Shown here: positions 53,526-63,446 of the stretch, piece by piece
How positions within the stretch are numbered: position 1 is the stretch's first letter
Layout: each line of letters opens with the position of its first letter
Source of the DNA: Zavarzinella formosa DSM 19928
Lineage (GTDB): Bacteria; Planctomycetota; Planctomycetia; Gemmatales; Gemmataceae
Assembly (NCBI RefSeq): GCF_000255705.1
Contig: NZ_JH636441.1
Coordinates: 108,942 to 172,941, forward strand
Length of the DNA stretch: 64,000 nucleotides
Direction: 5' to 3'
Made by a program: the position numbers and the translations under genes
Notes under the pieces: generated by a model
The model's input: only the letters and a program-made list of their open reading frames with translations
What the model was told of the DNA's origin: nothing
Databases searched by the model: none

Positions 53526-55355
53526 ATGTGGCTCCTGCCCTTATTGATCGTCGGCATCACCGTTGCCCTCTCCGTCCCGATGGGTGTGTACCTCGCCAAG
53601 ATCATGGACGGGCGGTATCAACCACCCGCCGTGTTCCGCTGGTTCGAGCGACAACTCGACACCGGGCCGCAGAACTGGAAGCAGTATGCCGTCAGCATGT
53701 TGTTGTTTAACACCGTCATGTTTGCGTTCGGCTATCTCGTCCTGGCTGTCCAGCCGATGATGCCGCTGAACCAGAAGGATTCCGTCTTCGCCGACGGCAA
53801 GGGGATGCTGTCGCCATCGACGATCTTCAACACGGCGACTTCGTTCCTGACGAACACGAACCTGCAACACTATTCAGGCGAGCAGCACCTGTCGTATTTT
53901 TCGCAATTGGTGTTCGTCGTGTTCAACATGTTCACTTCGGCGGCTGTCGGCTTTTGCGCCCTTGCGGCCATTATCCGCGGACTGCGCGGCGACGAACACA
54001 TGGGGAACTATTACCTCGACATGTGGCGGGTGGTCGTTTACGTCTTCATCCCTTTTAGCGTTCTGACGGGCATCTTGCTGATGGCCGCCGGGATGCCGAT
54101 GACGCTGGAACCGTCGGCCGAGGCGCAGACCGTGCAGGTCGGGGCGATGGGGTCGAATGACGACGGCACGCCGAAGACACAGGTGATCGCCCGCGGCCCG
54201 GTTGCGGCAGTCTTGCCGATCAAGCACTTGGGGACCAACGGGGGCGGGTTCTTCGGAGCCAACTCGGCCCACCCGTTCGAGAATCCGAATGCGTGGACCA
54301 ATGTGCTGGAGTGCGTCAGCATTCTGATCTTCCCGTTCTCCCTGATCGTGATGTTCGGGAGGATGCTCAAGCAGGACCGCCACGCGGCGGTGATTTATGC
54401 CGTGATGATGACGATGTTCGTCGGGATGATCGTGTGGGCCGTCTGCCATGACTCGCTCACCCCGAACCCGGCGTTTACGAAGCATGAGGCGGTGGTGATC
54501 GATATTGCGGGCGCCTCTAAGAAAGAGGTCCCCGCGCTGGCCGCCTTGCCGGTGGATTCGGAGGGGCTTGGCAACACCGAAGGGAAGGAGTTGCGATTTG
54601 GCCCGTCCGCCGGGGCGACTTTCGCGGCCGTCACCACGGCAGTCACCTGCGGTTCGGTGAACTGCATGCACGACAGCCTGAACCCGCTGGCCGGGATTAC
54701 GCCGCTGATCGGGATGCAGCTTAACTGTGTGTTCGGCGGCAAGGGCGTCGGCATGGTCAACATGCTGGTGTATCTGGTGGTCGGTGTGTTTTTGGCCGGG
54801 TTGATGGTCGGCCGGACGCCGGAGTATCTGGGCAAGAAAATCGAAGCGAGGGAGATGAAACTGGCGATGCTCGCCCTGTTAATTCACCCGATCATGATTC
54901 TCGGGCCGACCGGGTTGTTCGCGGCCCTCGATTGGGGCAAGACGGCGACCAACAACCCCGGATCGCACGGGTTCAGCGAAGTGCTGTACGAGTTCAGTTC
55001 GGCCTCCGCGAACAACGGTTCCGGGTTTGAGGGGTTGGGGGACACTTACGGGTTCAACGACGGGAAGAAGAACCTGTCCGCCCCGGCGACCTATGCCGTG
55101 CATTGGGACATTGCAACCGGGCTGGTGATGCTGATTTCCCGGTTCATCCCGATCATCGCCCCGCTGGCCCTCGCGGCAAGTTTGTCCCGGAAGAAGAGAA
55201 CCCCGTTCACGTCCGGCACCATGCGGACGGACACCGTGACGTTCGGATTCGTGCTGCTGGGGACGGTGCTGCTCATCGGGGCGCTCTTGTTCCTGCCCTC
55301 GCTGGCCTTGGGGCCGGTTGCCGAGCATTTCGGGCCGATGCCGTTTGGCCGCTGA
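53526..55355 (+). CDS. kdpA: potassium-transporting ATPase potassium-binding subunit KdpA
   Basis: 609 residues, somewhat longer than the usual 555-600. Potassium-channel-like subunit of the high-affinity pump. Four pore loops can be recognised: NTATSFLTNTNLQHYSGE, LGTNGGGFFGANSAHPFENP, TTAVTCGSVNCMHDSLNP and the SSASANNGSGFEG region near the end. Hydrophobic helices throughout. The extra length lies mainly in the loop around residues 320-360 (KHEAVVIDIAGASKKEVPAL). 88 bp before kdpB. Confidence 0.96.
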   Translation: MWLLPLLIVGITVALSVPMGVYLAKIMDGRYQPPAVFRWFERQLDTGPQNWKQYAVSMLLFNTVMFAFGYLVLAVQPMMPLNQKDSVFADGKGMLSPSTIFNTATSFLTNTNLQHYSGEQHLSYFSQLVFVVFNMFTSAAVGFCALAAIIRGLRGDEHMGNYYLDMWRVVVYVFIPFSVLTGILLMAAGMPMTLEPSAEAQTVQVGAMGSNDDGTPKTQVIARGPVAAVLPIKHLGTNGGGFFGANSAHPFENPNAWTNVLECVSILIFPFSLIVMFGRMLKQDRHAAVIYAVMMTMFVGMIVWAVCHDSLTPNPAFTKHEAVVIDIAGASKKEVPALAALPVDSEGLGNTEGKELRFGPSAGATFAAVTTAVTCGSVNCMHDSLNPLAGITPLIGMQLNCVFGGKGVGMVNMLVYLVVGVFLAGLMVGRTPEYLGKKIEAREMKLAMLALLIHPIMILGPTGLFAALDWGKTATNNPGSHGFSEVLYEFSSASANNGSGFEGLGDTYGFNDGKKNLSAPATYAVHWDIATGLVMLISRFIPIIAPLALAASLSRKKRTPFTSGTMRTDTVTFGFVLLGTVLLIGALLFLPSLALGPVAEHFGPMPFGR

Positions 55356-55443
55356 GAAATGTGCCTCCATCCGGAGATGAAAATCGCTCCGGACGGAGGG
55401 TGTCAATTGACCTTACCCGAATCACCTGCGGATTGAAAATACC

Positions 55444-57636
55444 ATGACCGCCACAATGACCGAACCCATGCGAACCACCGACGACGAAACGAAGTCGGTC
55501 CGGCAGATTAGCCGCCGGAAGGGGCTGTTTGCCCCGGATTTGATGAAAGCGGCGTTCCTTCAGTCGCTCGCGATGCTCCGGCCGGACAAGATGTGGAAAA
55601 ATCCGGTGATGTTCGTGGTCGAAGTCGGAACCGCGTTGTCGATGGTTTACACCGTCGTGAAAGTGGTTGACCCCGGTTCGACACGGGCCACCATCGGTTA
55701 CCTCGTCGCGCTGGATGTCTGGCTGTTGCTCACCGTTTTGTTCGCCAACTTCGCCGAGGCATTGGCCGAGGCGAGAGGCAAGGCCCAAGCCGACGCCCTG
55801 CGGAAGACGCGGCAAGAAACCTTGGCGTTTCGCTTGCGCGGCATGTCAGACGACTTCAAAGCCGCCCTGAATGCCTCGCCAAGCACGTTCGAGCGGACGG
55901 TGTCCACCGACCTCAAAGAAGGCGATCTGGTGGTCATCGACGCCGGGCAATTGATTCCCAACGACGGCGAAATCGTCGCCGGGGTGGCGAGCGTGGACGA
56001 ATCAGCCATCACCGGCGAATCGGCCCCGGTCGTCCGCGAGGCCGGCGGGGACCGCTCCGGCGTGACCGGTGGCACCCGTGTTCTGTCCGACCGGATCGTC
56101 GTCCGCGTGACAGCCGCCGCCGGGAAGTCGTTTTTGGACCGAATGATCGCCCTCGTCGAAGGGGCGTCGCGTCAGCGGACACCGAACGAAATTGCGTTGT
56201 CGCTGGTTTTGTCGGCGTTCACGCTGATCTTTCTGATCGTTGTCGCCGCCCTCTGGCCGATGGCGGCGAATGCCGAGTCGTACATGGGCGACTTCCTCGG
56301 AGTCAAGGATCTGAAGAGTTTGGGCACGGACATCCCGACATTGGTGGCATTGCTCGTCTGCCTGATCCCGACGACCATCGGGGCTTTGCTGGCCGCCATC
56401 GGCATCGCCGGGATGGACCGGGCGCTTCGGGCCAACTTGATCGCCAAGAGCGGCAAGGCCGTCGAAGTGGCCGGGGACGTGGACACGCTGTTGCTGGACA
56501 AAACCGGGACCATCACGATGGGGAACCGGAAGGCGACAAAGTTTCTGCCGCTGGGCGATTTGATCGCTTCCGATGTCGGACATCTGGCCGCTTTGTCGAG
56601 CGCGGCCGACGAGACGCCCGAAGGCAAGAGTATCGTGGATTTGTACCGTCGGTTGCCCGGTGGCAGCCCGGCCTCGGCCAACCCGCCCCAAGGCGCCCGG
56701 TTCGTTCCGTTCACCGCCCAGACGCGGATGAGCGGCGTCGATCTGCCGGATGGCCGCCGCATCCGCAAGGGAGCGTCTGATGCCGTACTCAAGCATGTGC
56801 AGGCAATGGGCGGCTCGGCTCCTGTGACGCTTCAGGAACAGGTGAGCGCTTACGCCAGCCAGGGGGCAACCCCGCTGTTGATTGCCGAGGACAATCGGAT
56901 CGTCGGGTTGGTGGTGCTGGAAGACATCCTCAAGCCGGGCATTCGGGAACGGTTTGAACGGCTCCGCAAGATGGGCATTCGGACGGTCATGGTGACCGGG
57001 GACAACCCCCTCACCGCCAAGAGCATTGCCTCGCAGGCCGGTGTGGATGACTACATCGCCGAGGCCACGCCGGAGGCGAAGCTCGCTTACATCCGCAAGG
57101 AGCAACAAGGCGGCCGGTTGGTGGCGATGATGGGCGACGGGACGAACGACGCCCCGGCTCTGGCCCAGGCCGATCTTGGCGTGTGCATGAACAGCGGCAC
57201 ACAAGCGGCGAAGGAAGCCGGGAACATGGTCGATCTCGACAGTGACCCGACCAAACTGATCGAAGTCGTGGAGATCGGCAAGCAGTTGCTGATGACGCGG
57301 GGGGCGTTGACGACGTTTTCAATCGCCAACGACTTGGCGAAATACTTCGCCATCGTGCCTGCCCTGTTCGCGGGCACCCTGCCGTGGTTAAAAGCCCTGG
57401 ATTTTATGCACCTGGCGAGTCCGACCTCGGCGATTTTGTCGGCGGTGATCTTCAATGCGATCATCATCCCGTGTCTGATCCCCATTGCCCTCAAGGGAGT
57501 GCGGTATCGTCCGGTCGGGGCCGACGCACTATTGCGACGGAACCTGCTGATCTGGGGTCTCGGCGGAGTGATCCTGCCGTTCGTCGGGATCAAGCTGATT
57601 GACGTGGTGTTGTCCGTGATCCCCGGCGTGGCCTGA
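55444..57636 (+). CDS. kdpB: potassium-transporting ATPase ATP-binding subunit KdpB
   Basis: 730 residues. P-type ATPase that energises K+ uptake. Phosphorylated Asp 352 in [18 protein letters not shown] motif in [17 protein letters not shown] nucleotide site ([13 protein letters not shown]), hinge [19 protein letters not shown], and [20 protein letters not shown] membrane segment with the conserved proline. N-terminal extension of about 40 residues ([19 protein letters not shown]-like) is normal for the family. Confidence 0.97.
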   Translation: MTATMTEPMRTTDDETKSVRQISRRKGLFAPDLMKAAFLQSLAMLRPDKMWKNPVMFVVEVGTALSMVYTVVKVVDPGSTRATIGYLVALDVWLLLTVLFANFAEALAEARGKAQADALRKTRQETLAFRLRGMSDDFKAALNASPSTFERTVSTDLKEGDLVVIDAGQLIPNDGEIVAGVASVDESAITGESAPVVREAGGDRSGVTGGTRVLSDRIVVRVTAAAGKSFLDRMIALVEGASRQRTPNEIALSLVLSAFTLIFLIVVAALWPMAANAESYMGDFLGVKDLKSLGTDIPTLVALLVCLIPTTIGALLAAIGIAGMDRALRANLIAKSGKAVEVAGDVDTLLLDKTGTITMGNRKATKFLPLGDLIASDVGHLAALSSAADETPEGKSIVDLYRRLPGGSPASANPPQGARFVPFTAQTRMSGVDLPDGRRIRKGASDAVLKHVQAMGGSAPVTLQEQVSAYASQGATPLLIAEDNRIVGLVVLEDILKPGIRERFERLRKMGIRTVMVTGDNPLTAKSIASQAGVDDYIAEATPEAKLAYIRKEQQGGRLVAMMGDGTNDAPALAQADLGVCMNSGTQAAKEAGNMVDLDSDPTKLIEVVEIGKQLLMTRGALTTFSIANDLAKYFAIVPALFAGTLPWLKALDFMHLASPTSAILSAVIFNAIIIPCLIPIALKGVRYRPVGADALLRRNLLIWGLGGVILPFVGIKLIDVVLSVIPGVA

Positions 57637-57689
57637 ACAAAACAACAATCCCGCCCGGTGATGCGGACGGATGATATCGGAGATTACAC

Positions 57690-58766
57690 ATGAAGAATCA
57701 TTTGCGCGGGAACCTGTTCCTGCTTCTGTTTACCGTTGGAATCTGTTGCGTGCTATACCCGCTGACGCTGTACGTGATCGGCCGAGGATTGTTCCCGACC
57801 GCCACGTCCGGCGGACTGGTGAACGAGAAGGGCGAGGATACGAAAGAGAGCGCCCGTGGATCGCGGCTAATCGCCCAGCCGTTCACGAACGACGAATACT
57901 TCTGGCCTCGGCCGTCGGCGGCTTCGTACAACGCGACTGCCTCCGGCGGCAGCAATTTGGGCTCGAACAACCCGAAACTGCGGGACCGGGTCGCCCAACA
58001 ACTCGGGCCGATGTTGATGTACAAGAAGGGAAGTCGCTCAGCGGGAAATGCCTCCGAGCCGCGAACCCCGCAACAGGACATTGAGGAATGGTTCGCGGCC
58101 GTCCCGGACCGGGCGGCTTCCTGGGCTTCGGATATGTCTGTTGGCCCGGCGAACTGGGCGAAGGCAGACTTGGCCAACGACAAGTACGGCCTTCAGGGCG
58201 AGTACATTCTCCAGTGGGCCAAGGATCACCCGGAAATCATCCAAGAATGGAAAAATGCGAACGCAGACAAGACCGACGACCCGAAGCCCGAGGACATGGT
58301 GAGCCAGTTCTTTGCCAGCTTTGCCAAGGTTCACCCGAAGAAATGGCCCGGTGTCGTGGAGGTGAAACTGCCGGATGGAAAGACCGAGAAGAAAATCGAG
58401 CCGGTGTCGTCCGATTCGGCGATCCACGCCAATTTCTTCGATCTCTGGCTGAGCGACCCGGCGAACAAAGACAAAGCCGCTGACTTGGAAACCGTGCCGG
58501 TGGACATGGTGACCACCTCCGGGTCCGGCCTGGACCCGGACATCACCCGTCGCAACGCTTTGTCCGTCTACCAGCTTGACCGGGTGGCCCGAAAGCGGGC
58601 GGCATCACCGGCGGAGTTTGAGAAGGTAAAGAAGGGAATCGCGGATTTGGTGGTCGCGAAATCATTCACCCCGCTCTCGGGATTGATCGGAGAGCCGTTG
58701 GTGAATGTGTTGGAGTTGAACATCGAACTCGATCAGAAGTTCCCGTTGCCTGCGCCCGCTCCGTGA
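57690..58766 (+). CDS. kdpC: potassium-transporting ATPase subunit KdpC with a large insertion
   Basis: 358 residues against about 190 in E. coli. N-terminal helix LFLLLFTVGICCVLYPLTLY; conserved FWPRPSAASYNATASGGSNL GSNNPKLRDRV (68-101); C-terminal conserved part from about 269 (VPVDMVTTSGSGLDPDITRR, YQLDRVARKR, GEPLVNVLELNIELD). Between about residues 108 and 268 an inserted region has no counterpart in classical KdpC: QQDIEEWFAAVPDRAASWAS, PANWAKADLANDKYGLQGEY, HPKKWPGVVEVKLPDGKTEK, Trp- and Lys-rich. The frame is uninterrupted. KdpC lies outside the membrane and may link KdpA and KdpB; the insert's role is unknown. Confidence 0.93.
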   Translation: MKNHLRGNLFLLLFTVGICCVLYPLTLYVIGRGLFPTATSGGLVNEKGEDTKESARGSRLIAQPFTNDEYFWPRPSAASYNATASGGSNLGSNNPKLRDRVAQQLGPMLMYKKGSRSAGNASEPRTPQQDIEEWFAAVPDRAASWASDMSVGPANWAKADLANDKYGLQGEYILQWAKDHPEIIQEWKNANADKTDDPKPEDMVSQFFASFAKVHPKKWPGVVEVKLPDGKTEKKIEPVSSDSAIHANFFDLWLSDPANKDKAADLETVPVDMVTTSGSGLDPDITRRNALSVYQLDRVARKRAASPAEFEKVKKGIADLVVAKSFTPLSGLIGEPLVNVLELNIELDQKFPLPAPAP

Positions 58767-58799
58767 CAAGGCGAGTCCGAACCCGACTGATTTTTGAAA

Positions 58800-58843
58800 C
58801 AGAAGAGCCACACCGTTTTGGCGGTGCGGCTCTTCTGTTTTTA
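58800..58843 (+). terminator. rho-independent terminator of the kdp operon
   Basis: 15-bp stem AGAAGAGCCACACCG / CGGTGCGGCTCTTCT (one mismatch, 58801-58815 and 58822-58836) followed by GTTTTTA. 35 bp after the kdpC stop, before the convergent DUF1080 gene, so it may serve both. Confidence 0.85.
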
Positions 58844-58857
58844 CTGATCGAATCGCT

Positions 58858-59511
58858 TTACAGGCCCTTCAAAAACACATTCTTGAATTCCACCCGTGTG
58901 TTGTAGCTCTGGAAGCCGAGGTGCCCCTTGGTGTTGGCGAGGCCGGGGTGCTTTTTCATGATGTCCACCTTGTCCTTGAATTCGTCAAGGTTGGCGTCCA
59001 CCAAGGTTTCGCCGTTGAGGATCACGGTCACTTTCGGGCCTTTGCAGGTGATCTTGATCGTGTTCCATTCGCCGATCGGCTTGTTGGCTTGCTTCTTCGC
59101 GGAGACGACGTTGTAAATCGAGCCAGTGTGCTGCCATTCGGCCAGCTTGCCCGGCCAGCCTTCGTCGTCGATGAGCTGGATTTCCATGCCGACGTAAGCC
59201 GGGTCGCCTTTCATCGGCGCCCGGAGGGCGATGCCGCTGTTGGCGCCCTTGGAGAGTTTGTAGTCGGCCGTGAATTCAAAGTCGCCGTACTCGGCTTCGG
59301 TCATCAGATAACCGCCGCCGCCTTTTTCGACGTAGATCACGCCCTTCTCGGCGCCCCACACCTTTTCATTGCCGGTTGTTTTCCAACCGGTGGTGTCCTT
59401 GCCGTTGAACAATGCGGTGAAACCTTCCGGCGGTTTCGGGGCGGCCGGTTCTTCGGCCGAGACCAACGGCAACACGGCCAGCAAGGCGATCAGAGACAGA
59501 CGCTTCATCAT
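58858..59511 (-). CDS. DUF1080 (3-keto-disaccharide hydrolase) domain protein, exported
   Basis: 217 residues; GGGAG 7-8 nt upstream of the first of two adjacent ATGs. Signal peptide MKRLSLIALLAVLPLVSA. Jelly-roll DUF1080 features: EGFTALFNGKDTTGWKTTG, GGGGYLMTEAEYGDFEFTAD, KGANSGIALRAP, EWNTIKITCKGPKVTVILNG, and the end GHLGFQSYNTRVEFKNVFLK. The family is a concanavalin-like glycoside-processing domain common in planctomycetes; some members hydrolyse 3-keto-glycosides. Confidence 0.92.
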   Translation of the reverse strand: MMKRLSLIALLAVLPLVSAEEPAAPKPPEGFTALFNGKDTTGWKTTGNEKVWGAEKGVIYVEKGGGGYLMTEAEYGDFEFTADYKLSKGANSGIALRAPMKGDPAYVGMEIQLIDDEGWPGKLAEWQHTGSIYNVVSAKKQANKPIGEWNTIKITCKGPKVTVILNGETLVDANLDEFKDKVDIMKKHPGLANTKGHLGFQSYNTRVEFKNVFLKGL

Positions 59512-59553
59512 GCGCAAACTCCCAAGGATGGTGATTCGGAGAGGGAAGTCTTT

Positions 59554-61128
59554 TTACTGAATCCGAAGCCCGTTTACCCACCCTGCTTCTTGCGCAATTT
59601 CGTCATCCGATAATCCGCTGCTCCGGTGGATCTCGGTGCGGGCCATGCGGCCGGAGATCATATCCAGGGCCATCACGTCCACGAGACCGTTGGCGCTCAC
59701 CCCGCAACGAACCTGAATCGGCGACCCCTTGGGCAAATCCGGGGGAAGCCCCTCGATCCAGCACTCGCCCACGGGGATGCAAGCGTCGGCCTGTGTCGCC
59801 TCGCCTTGTAACACCCGCACCCGGACCCGTTGCTGGTTTTCTTGGAGGGTGTAATACACCCGACTGCTGGCCGCCGGGAGTTGCGTATTTTTGGCGATCA
59901 GGATGTCGTTGACCCGCTCTGCCTCTTTGCGGACCTCCACACCGAGACTGTGGGCGTTCACGTTGATCTCGACCACATCCGAGAGAGCCGCCGGAACATT
60001 CGACAATTTCGTCGGCATGGCGTCTAATTGCCGGGCGAGCAGAATTCCCGCGTGGATCGCCGCCCCTCGGGCGACCACCTCGCTCACGGCCAGCGAATTG
60101 TCAGGCTGTTTGCCGCTGATGTCCTTCAGCATCTGCCCGGTCATCGGCATGTGCGTGGAGCCGCCGACGAGGAGGATACGGTCCACCTGTTCCCAAGTGA
60201 CGCCCGCCTGCCGCAACACTTGCAGAGTGGTGAGGCGGGTGCGGGTCAGCAGGTCGCGGGAGATGTTCTCAAACTCCCTCCGGGTGAGCGTGACAGCCAG
60301 TTTTCGCCCGGCGTGATTGCAAGTCACGCTGGCCTGATCTAGTTTGCTCAGGGTCCGCTTGGCCCGCTCGGCGAGGGAATGCAGCACCGTCAGGCTTTGG
60401 ATGTCTTGTCGCGGGTCGTCCCCGTATTGGGACAAAAACGCCTCGGCCACATGGTTCACGATGCGGTCGTCCCAGTCTTTGCCGCCGAGGCGAACATCCC
60501 CCTCGATGGCCAGCACCTGAAACCGCTTGGGCATCAGTTTCACCACGGTCACGTCGAATGTGCCGCCACCGAGATCGTAAACGAGGATGGTCTGCGGCTT
60601 GTCCGTGAGCGTGGCTTGCGGGCTGGGGAGAGCGTTGCCGCGTTGGAAGGAATAGGCGAGGGCGGCCGCCGTTGGCTCGTCGAGGATGTCCAGCACGTCC
60701 AGTCCGGCGATGCGGCCGGCGTCGTGCGTGGCCTTGCGGCGGGTGTCGTCGAAATACGCGGGAACAGTGATGACGGCTTTGGAAATTGGCCCGAGCCGTA
60801 GCTCGGCATCCTGCACCAGTTTCCGCAGGATCACGGCCGAAAGAGTCTCTGGGCGAAAGTCCCGGCCGGAGACTGGCTTGCCGAAACTCTCCAACCCCAT
60901 CCGTCGTTTGACGAGCGTCGCCACCCGATGGGGTTGTTCTTGGGCGACATCAAGGGCCGCCTGACCGACGACGGCCGTGCCGTCGTCGAGGAGCAGCACG
61001 GCCGAGGGAGTGAGCATGTCCCCGTCCCGGTTGGGGAGGGTGACGGGCTGCCCCCGGTCATCGAGGGTGGCCACCGCACAATAGGTTGTTCCCAGATCGA
61101 TCCCGACGACCGGATTCATCGTCTTCAT
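59554..61128 (-). CDS. short Hsp70-family protein lacking the C-terminal lid
   Basis: 524 residues against about 640 for DnaK. ATPase domain: VGIDLGTTYCAVA, PNRDGDMLTPSAVLL, VITVPAYFDDTRRKATHDAG, LDEPTAAALAYSF, LVYDLGGGTFDVTVV, and VGGSTHMPMTGQML. Substrate domain (about 390-500) includes EINVNAHSLGVEVRKEAERV and IAKNTQLPAASSRVYYTLQE, but the helical lid and the EEVD-like end are missing; the protein stops after VNGLRIQ. No DnaJ or GrpE is nearby. A duplicate of its first 85 nt and leader lies at 62671-62880. Confidence 0.88.
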   Translation of the reverse strand: MKTMNPVVGIDLGTTYCAVATLDDRGQPVTLPNRDGDMLTPSAVLLLDDGTAVVGQAALDVAQEQPHRVATLVKRRMGLESFGKPVSGRDFRPETLSAVILRKLVQDAELRLGPISKAVITVPAYFDDTRRKATHDAGRIAGLDVLDILDEPTAAALAYSFQRGNALPSPQATLTDKPQTILVYDLGGGTFDVTVVKLMPKRFQVLAIEGDVRLGGKDWDDRIVNHVAEAFLSQYGDDPRQDIQSLTVLHSLAERAKRTLSKLDQASVTCNHAGRKLAVTLTRREFENISRDLLTRTRLTTLQVLRQAGVTWEQVDRILLVGGSTHMPMTGQMLKDISGKQPDNSLAVSEVVARGAAIHAGILLARQLDAMPTKLSNVPAALSDVVEINVNAHSLGVEVRKEAERVNDILIAKNTQLPAASSRVYYTLQENQQRVRVRVLQGEATQADACIPVGECWIEGLPPDLPKGSPIQVRCGVSANGLVDVMALDMISGRMARTEIHRSSGLSDDEIAQEAGWVNGLRIQ

Positions 61129-61193
61129 CCAAGGAGTGGCGACGGACGTGAATCTTCAGTCTAGCAAAGTTTCGGGACGCCGGGAAAATCTCA

Positions 61194-61243
61194 CTTCTCC
61201 GGGGGCGCCACGGTTCCCGTTCCCGTCTTGAGGGAGAAGTCGA
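61194..61243 (-). pseudogene. 3' remnant of a carboxypeptidase-regulatory-like lipoprotein gene
   Basis: On the minus strand this encodes FDFSLKTGTGTVAPPEK and a stop, matching the end of the lipoprotein at 62811-63311 (FDFSLKTGPAAKTAPKTPPKK). Nothing of the rest of the gene is left; the remnant sits directly after the DUF1559 stop and before the Hsp70 gene. Confidence 0.75.
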
Positions 61244-61249
61244 ACCAAA

Positions 61250-62182
61250 TTAATCCAAGGTGGCGACCGATCCGTCACCGATCAAGGACACTTGGGTAAG
61301 CACGCTGGAGGCGACCGTTTCCTTGACGAAGCGAACCGACCCGTCGGCCATTGCGATGTTGCATCCTCCCGTGTGGAGGCTGCCACCCGTGCCCCATTGC
61401 TGCAACGTGCCCTTCGGACCCGCCGTGAACACATTCAGTCCGAATCCGGGGTCAACCCCCGTCATCACCCAACTGCGATAACCCCACGACGGCGCGTGGC
61501 CGTTGGTAACTTGGACGGTCGTCTCTCCGACCATGAAGGTATTGCTCAAGCCGTCGATCACATTGCTGGTTTTGCATTTGCTGTTCTGGTCGAACATGTA
61601 ACGTGAGGCATTCGACAGGCCCTTCCATGAGTTACAACTCGAGTAATAGTTCCGATTGACGACAAAATCATAGTTGATGGAGATGCCAGGCGACGTCCCG
61701 CTGGGGCCATAAGTCGCCCCGCTGATATCGCGGGTGCCGGGGTCGGAGGGGCATTCGAACATGGGGATTTCCGTGGCCATCCACGAGGCACTGTTTGTGG
61801 CCGCCAAGGTGCCGTTGGCATTTTGCGTGCCGTAACTGCTGAACCAGCCATTTTTGTCGAGTTTGCTGTCCAAAGCCGTTTGCTCAAGGTATCCCAACAC
61901 AAGCACCCAACCGCTCATGTTTTGAATCACCGTGTCCCCCGTCCCGCCGGAGGCACTGGTACACCAACCGTATCCTTTTCCAGAAGGCGGGAAGGCTTGG
62001 TTGGTGCTTTCGTAGTTGTGGAGGGACAGGGAGAGTTGCTTGAGGTTGTTCGAGCATTTCATCCGGTTGGCGGCCTCGCGGATCTTCTGCACGGCCGGCA
62101 AGAGCAGGCCGATCAAGATGGCGATGATTGCAATCACCACCAGTAGTTCAATCAGCGTGAAGCCTCGGCGTTGAGTTGACAT
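61250..62182 (-). CDS. DUF1559 pseudopilin-like protein, duplicated unit copy 1
   Basis: 310 residues; GGGAGGACCGA before ATG. Prepilin signal [20 protein letters not shown], then [20 protein letters not shown], and SLHTGGCNIAMADGSVRFVK near the end (H-X9-DG). Its C-terminal 180 residues are highly similar to the partial gene at 63447-64000, including TFMVGETTVQVTNGHAPSWG. Shorter than the tandem trio at 45-49 kb and a different subgroup (Cys pair in the middle: SCNSWKG, SKCKTSN). Confidence 0.92.
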   Translation of the reverse strand: MSTQRRGFTLIELLVVIAIIAILIGLLLPAVQKIREAANRMKCSNNLKQLSLSLHNYESTNQAFPPSGKGYGWCTSASGGTGDTVIQNMSGWVLVLGYLEQTALDSKLDKNGWFSSYGTQNANGTLAATNSASWMATEIPMFECPSDPGTRDISGATYGPSGTSPGISINYDFVVNRNYYSSCNSWKGLSNASRYMFDQNSKCKTSNVIDGLSNTFMVGETTVQVTNGHAPSWGYRSWVMTGVDPGFGLNVFTAGPKGTLQQWGTGGSLHTGGCNIAMADGSVRFVKETVASSVLTQVSLIGDGSVATLD

Positions 62183-62670
62183 TCGGTCCTCCCGAAAAAA
62201 TGTAGAAAATGTAGAAGATCATACGCAGACAGAGATGCCGACGTTGGGTCACATGGAAAAATTGTGCCCTCTTTTTTGTGGTTGAGCCGTTTCCGAAACC
62301 ACAAAATCACTCGCCAACAGTAATAGAACAGTTAATCTTCCCGAAAAATGGGAAACAGGCAAGAGGAGAATGCTCGAAAAGCAGGCAGTATTACAAGTGG
62401 TGAAGTCACCAAAAAGGGCATGATTTACACCGTGCAAGCACATTAAAGCCAGTTTGAAAACGCCATTTTCTTCATCGATTGCAGCCGCCAATCCAAGCAT
62501 TCGCGTTGCCCCATCGCTCAATTCCAAGGTTCCGGATGTTGGAGGCGGTGCGAAGTTTTTAATGAAACCATGCTAATTTTGTCATCTTACACATATCATC
62601 GAACACTCGTTGTTTCCCTGACTGGCAATTGCGATCACACACAACTCGATCAGTTGATGCAAAAATCTCG
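62183..62670. other. intergenic region without recognisable gene
   Basis: 488 bp, relatively AT-rich between the DUF1559 copy-1 start and the Hsp70 remnant. The only long frame (92 codons on the minus strand) has no ribosome site, domain or plausible composition. It must hold the DUF1559 copy-1 promoter and the deletion scar of the second Hsp70 copy. Confidence 0.6.
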
Positions 62671-62756
62671 TGGCCACCCCCGGTCAACGAGGATGGCCAC
62701 TGCACACAATCGCTTGTCCCGAAACCGATCCCGACGACCGGATTCATCGTCTTCAT
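62671..62756 (-). pseudogene. 5' remnant of a second Hsp70 gene
   Basis: Begins exactly like the gene at 59554-61128: MKTMNPVVGI, then GFGTSDCVQW in place of DLGTTYCAVA because of a 2-nt insertion that shifts the frame. Nucleotide similarity ends after GACCGGGGG at about 62671. The upstream leader (62757-62810) is also shared with 61129-61193. Confidence 0.8.
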
Positions 62757-62810
62757 CCAAGGGGAGGCAAAGGACATGAATCTTCAGATGGCCAAGTTTC
62801 TTCAGGACGC

Positions 62811-63311
62811 TCACTTCTTCGGGGGCGTCTTTGGAGCAGTCTTTGCGGCGGGACCCGTTTTTAGGGAGAAGTCGAAGGAGCGTTTGTCGCCGGAGGCGAT
62901 GGTGATGGAAAGTTCCGTTTGCGCCAGCTCGGTGTATTTGGGCGGGAGGGTCTCGATGGCTTGGGATTCGATCGGGGGAGTGTTCGGGTCGGCCGGGGAG
63001 CCGTCCTTGTTGAGCCGTCGGCTGACCGTCACCTTGTATTTGGCGGGGACAAGTCCCTTCTTTCCGCGAACGCTGGTGATTTCGTAGCGGCCGGTGGAAT
63101 CGCTCATCCCGGTTCCGGCATCAGCCTTCACGTCCCCTCCCACCGGCGTGTAGGTCACCAAGGAGTTGGGGGCGGGTTGATCGTTCACGGTGATATTCCC
63201 GGCCACCGGAACCATCTCGCCGCTGGCGGCGTGTTTGCTGTCGCCGCCGCCGCAACCGCTCAAAGAAATCATTCCGGACAGCAACAAGCCAGCCATCAAC
63301 ATCGTTCGCAT
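62811..63311 (-). CDS. carboxypeptidase-regulatory-like-domain lipoprotein
   Basis: 166 residues from the ATG at 63311, which has GGAA 9-11 nt upstream; another ATG at 63329 adds six residues (MSGIFS) but has no ribosome site. Lipoprotein signal MRTMLMAGLLLSGMISLSGC. Ig/transthyretin-like domain: MVPVAGNITVNDQPAPNSLV, DSTGRYEITSVRGKKGLVPA, KYKVTVSRRLN, ending in a Lys/Pro/Thr tail. Follows the DUF1559 gene at 63447 on the same strand, the same pairing as 22201-23836. Confidence 0.82.
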   Translation of the reverse strand: MRTMLMAGLLLSGMISLSGCGGGDSKHAASGEMVPVAGNITVNDQPAPNSLVTYTPVGGDVKADAGTGMSDSTGRYEITSVRGKKGLVPAKYKVTVSRRLNKDGSPADPNTPPIESQAIETLPPKYTELAQTELSITIASGDKRSFDFSLKTGPAAKTAPKTPPKK

Positions 63312-63446
63312 CGAAAAGATTCCGCTCATGTGGGTGAAAGAGATAGGGCAGACCGGCGCCAGCCGGTCTGCCGTTTAAAGAAACAAATTGGCGGCCGATG
63401 ATCGGCGGGCAAAAAATGATGCCCGGCCGGTCACCCTTCGGCCAGA

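Noticed and set aside
62249-62527. 92-codon minus-strand frame in the gap before DUF1559 copy 1
   Set aside because: No ribosome site, no recognisable domain, AT-rich non-coding look; probably chance.
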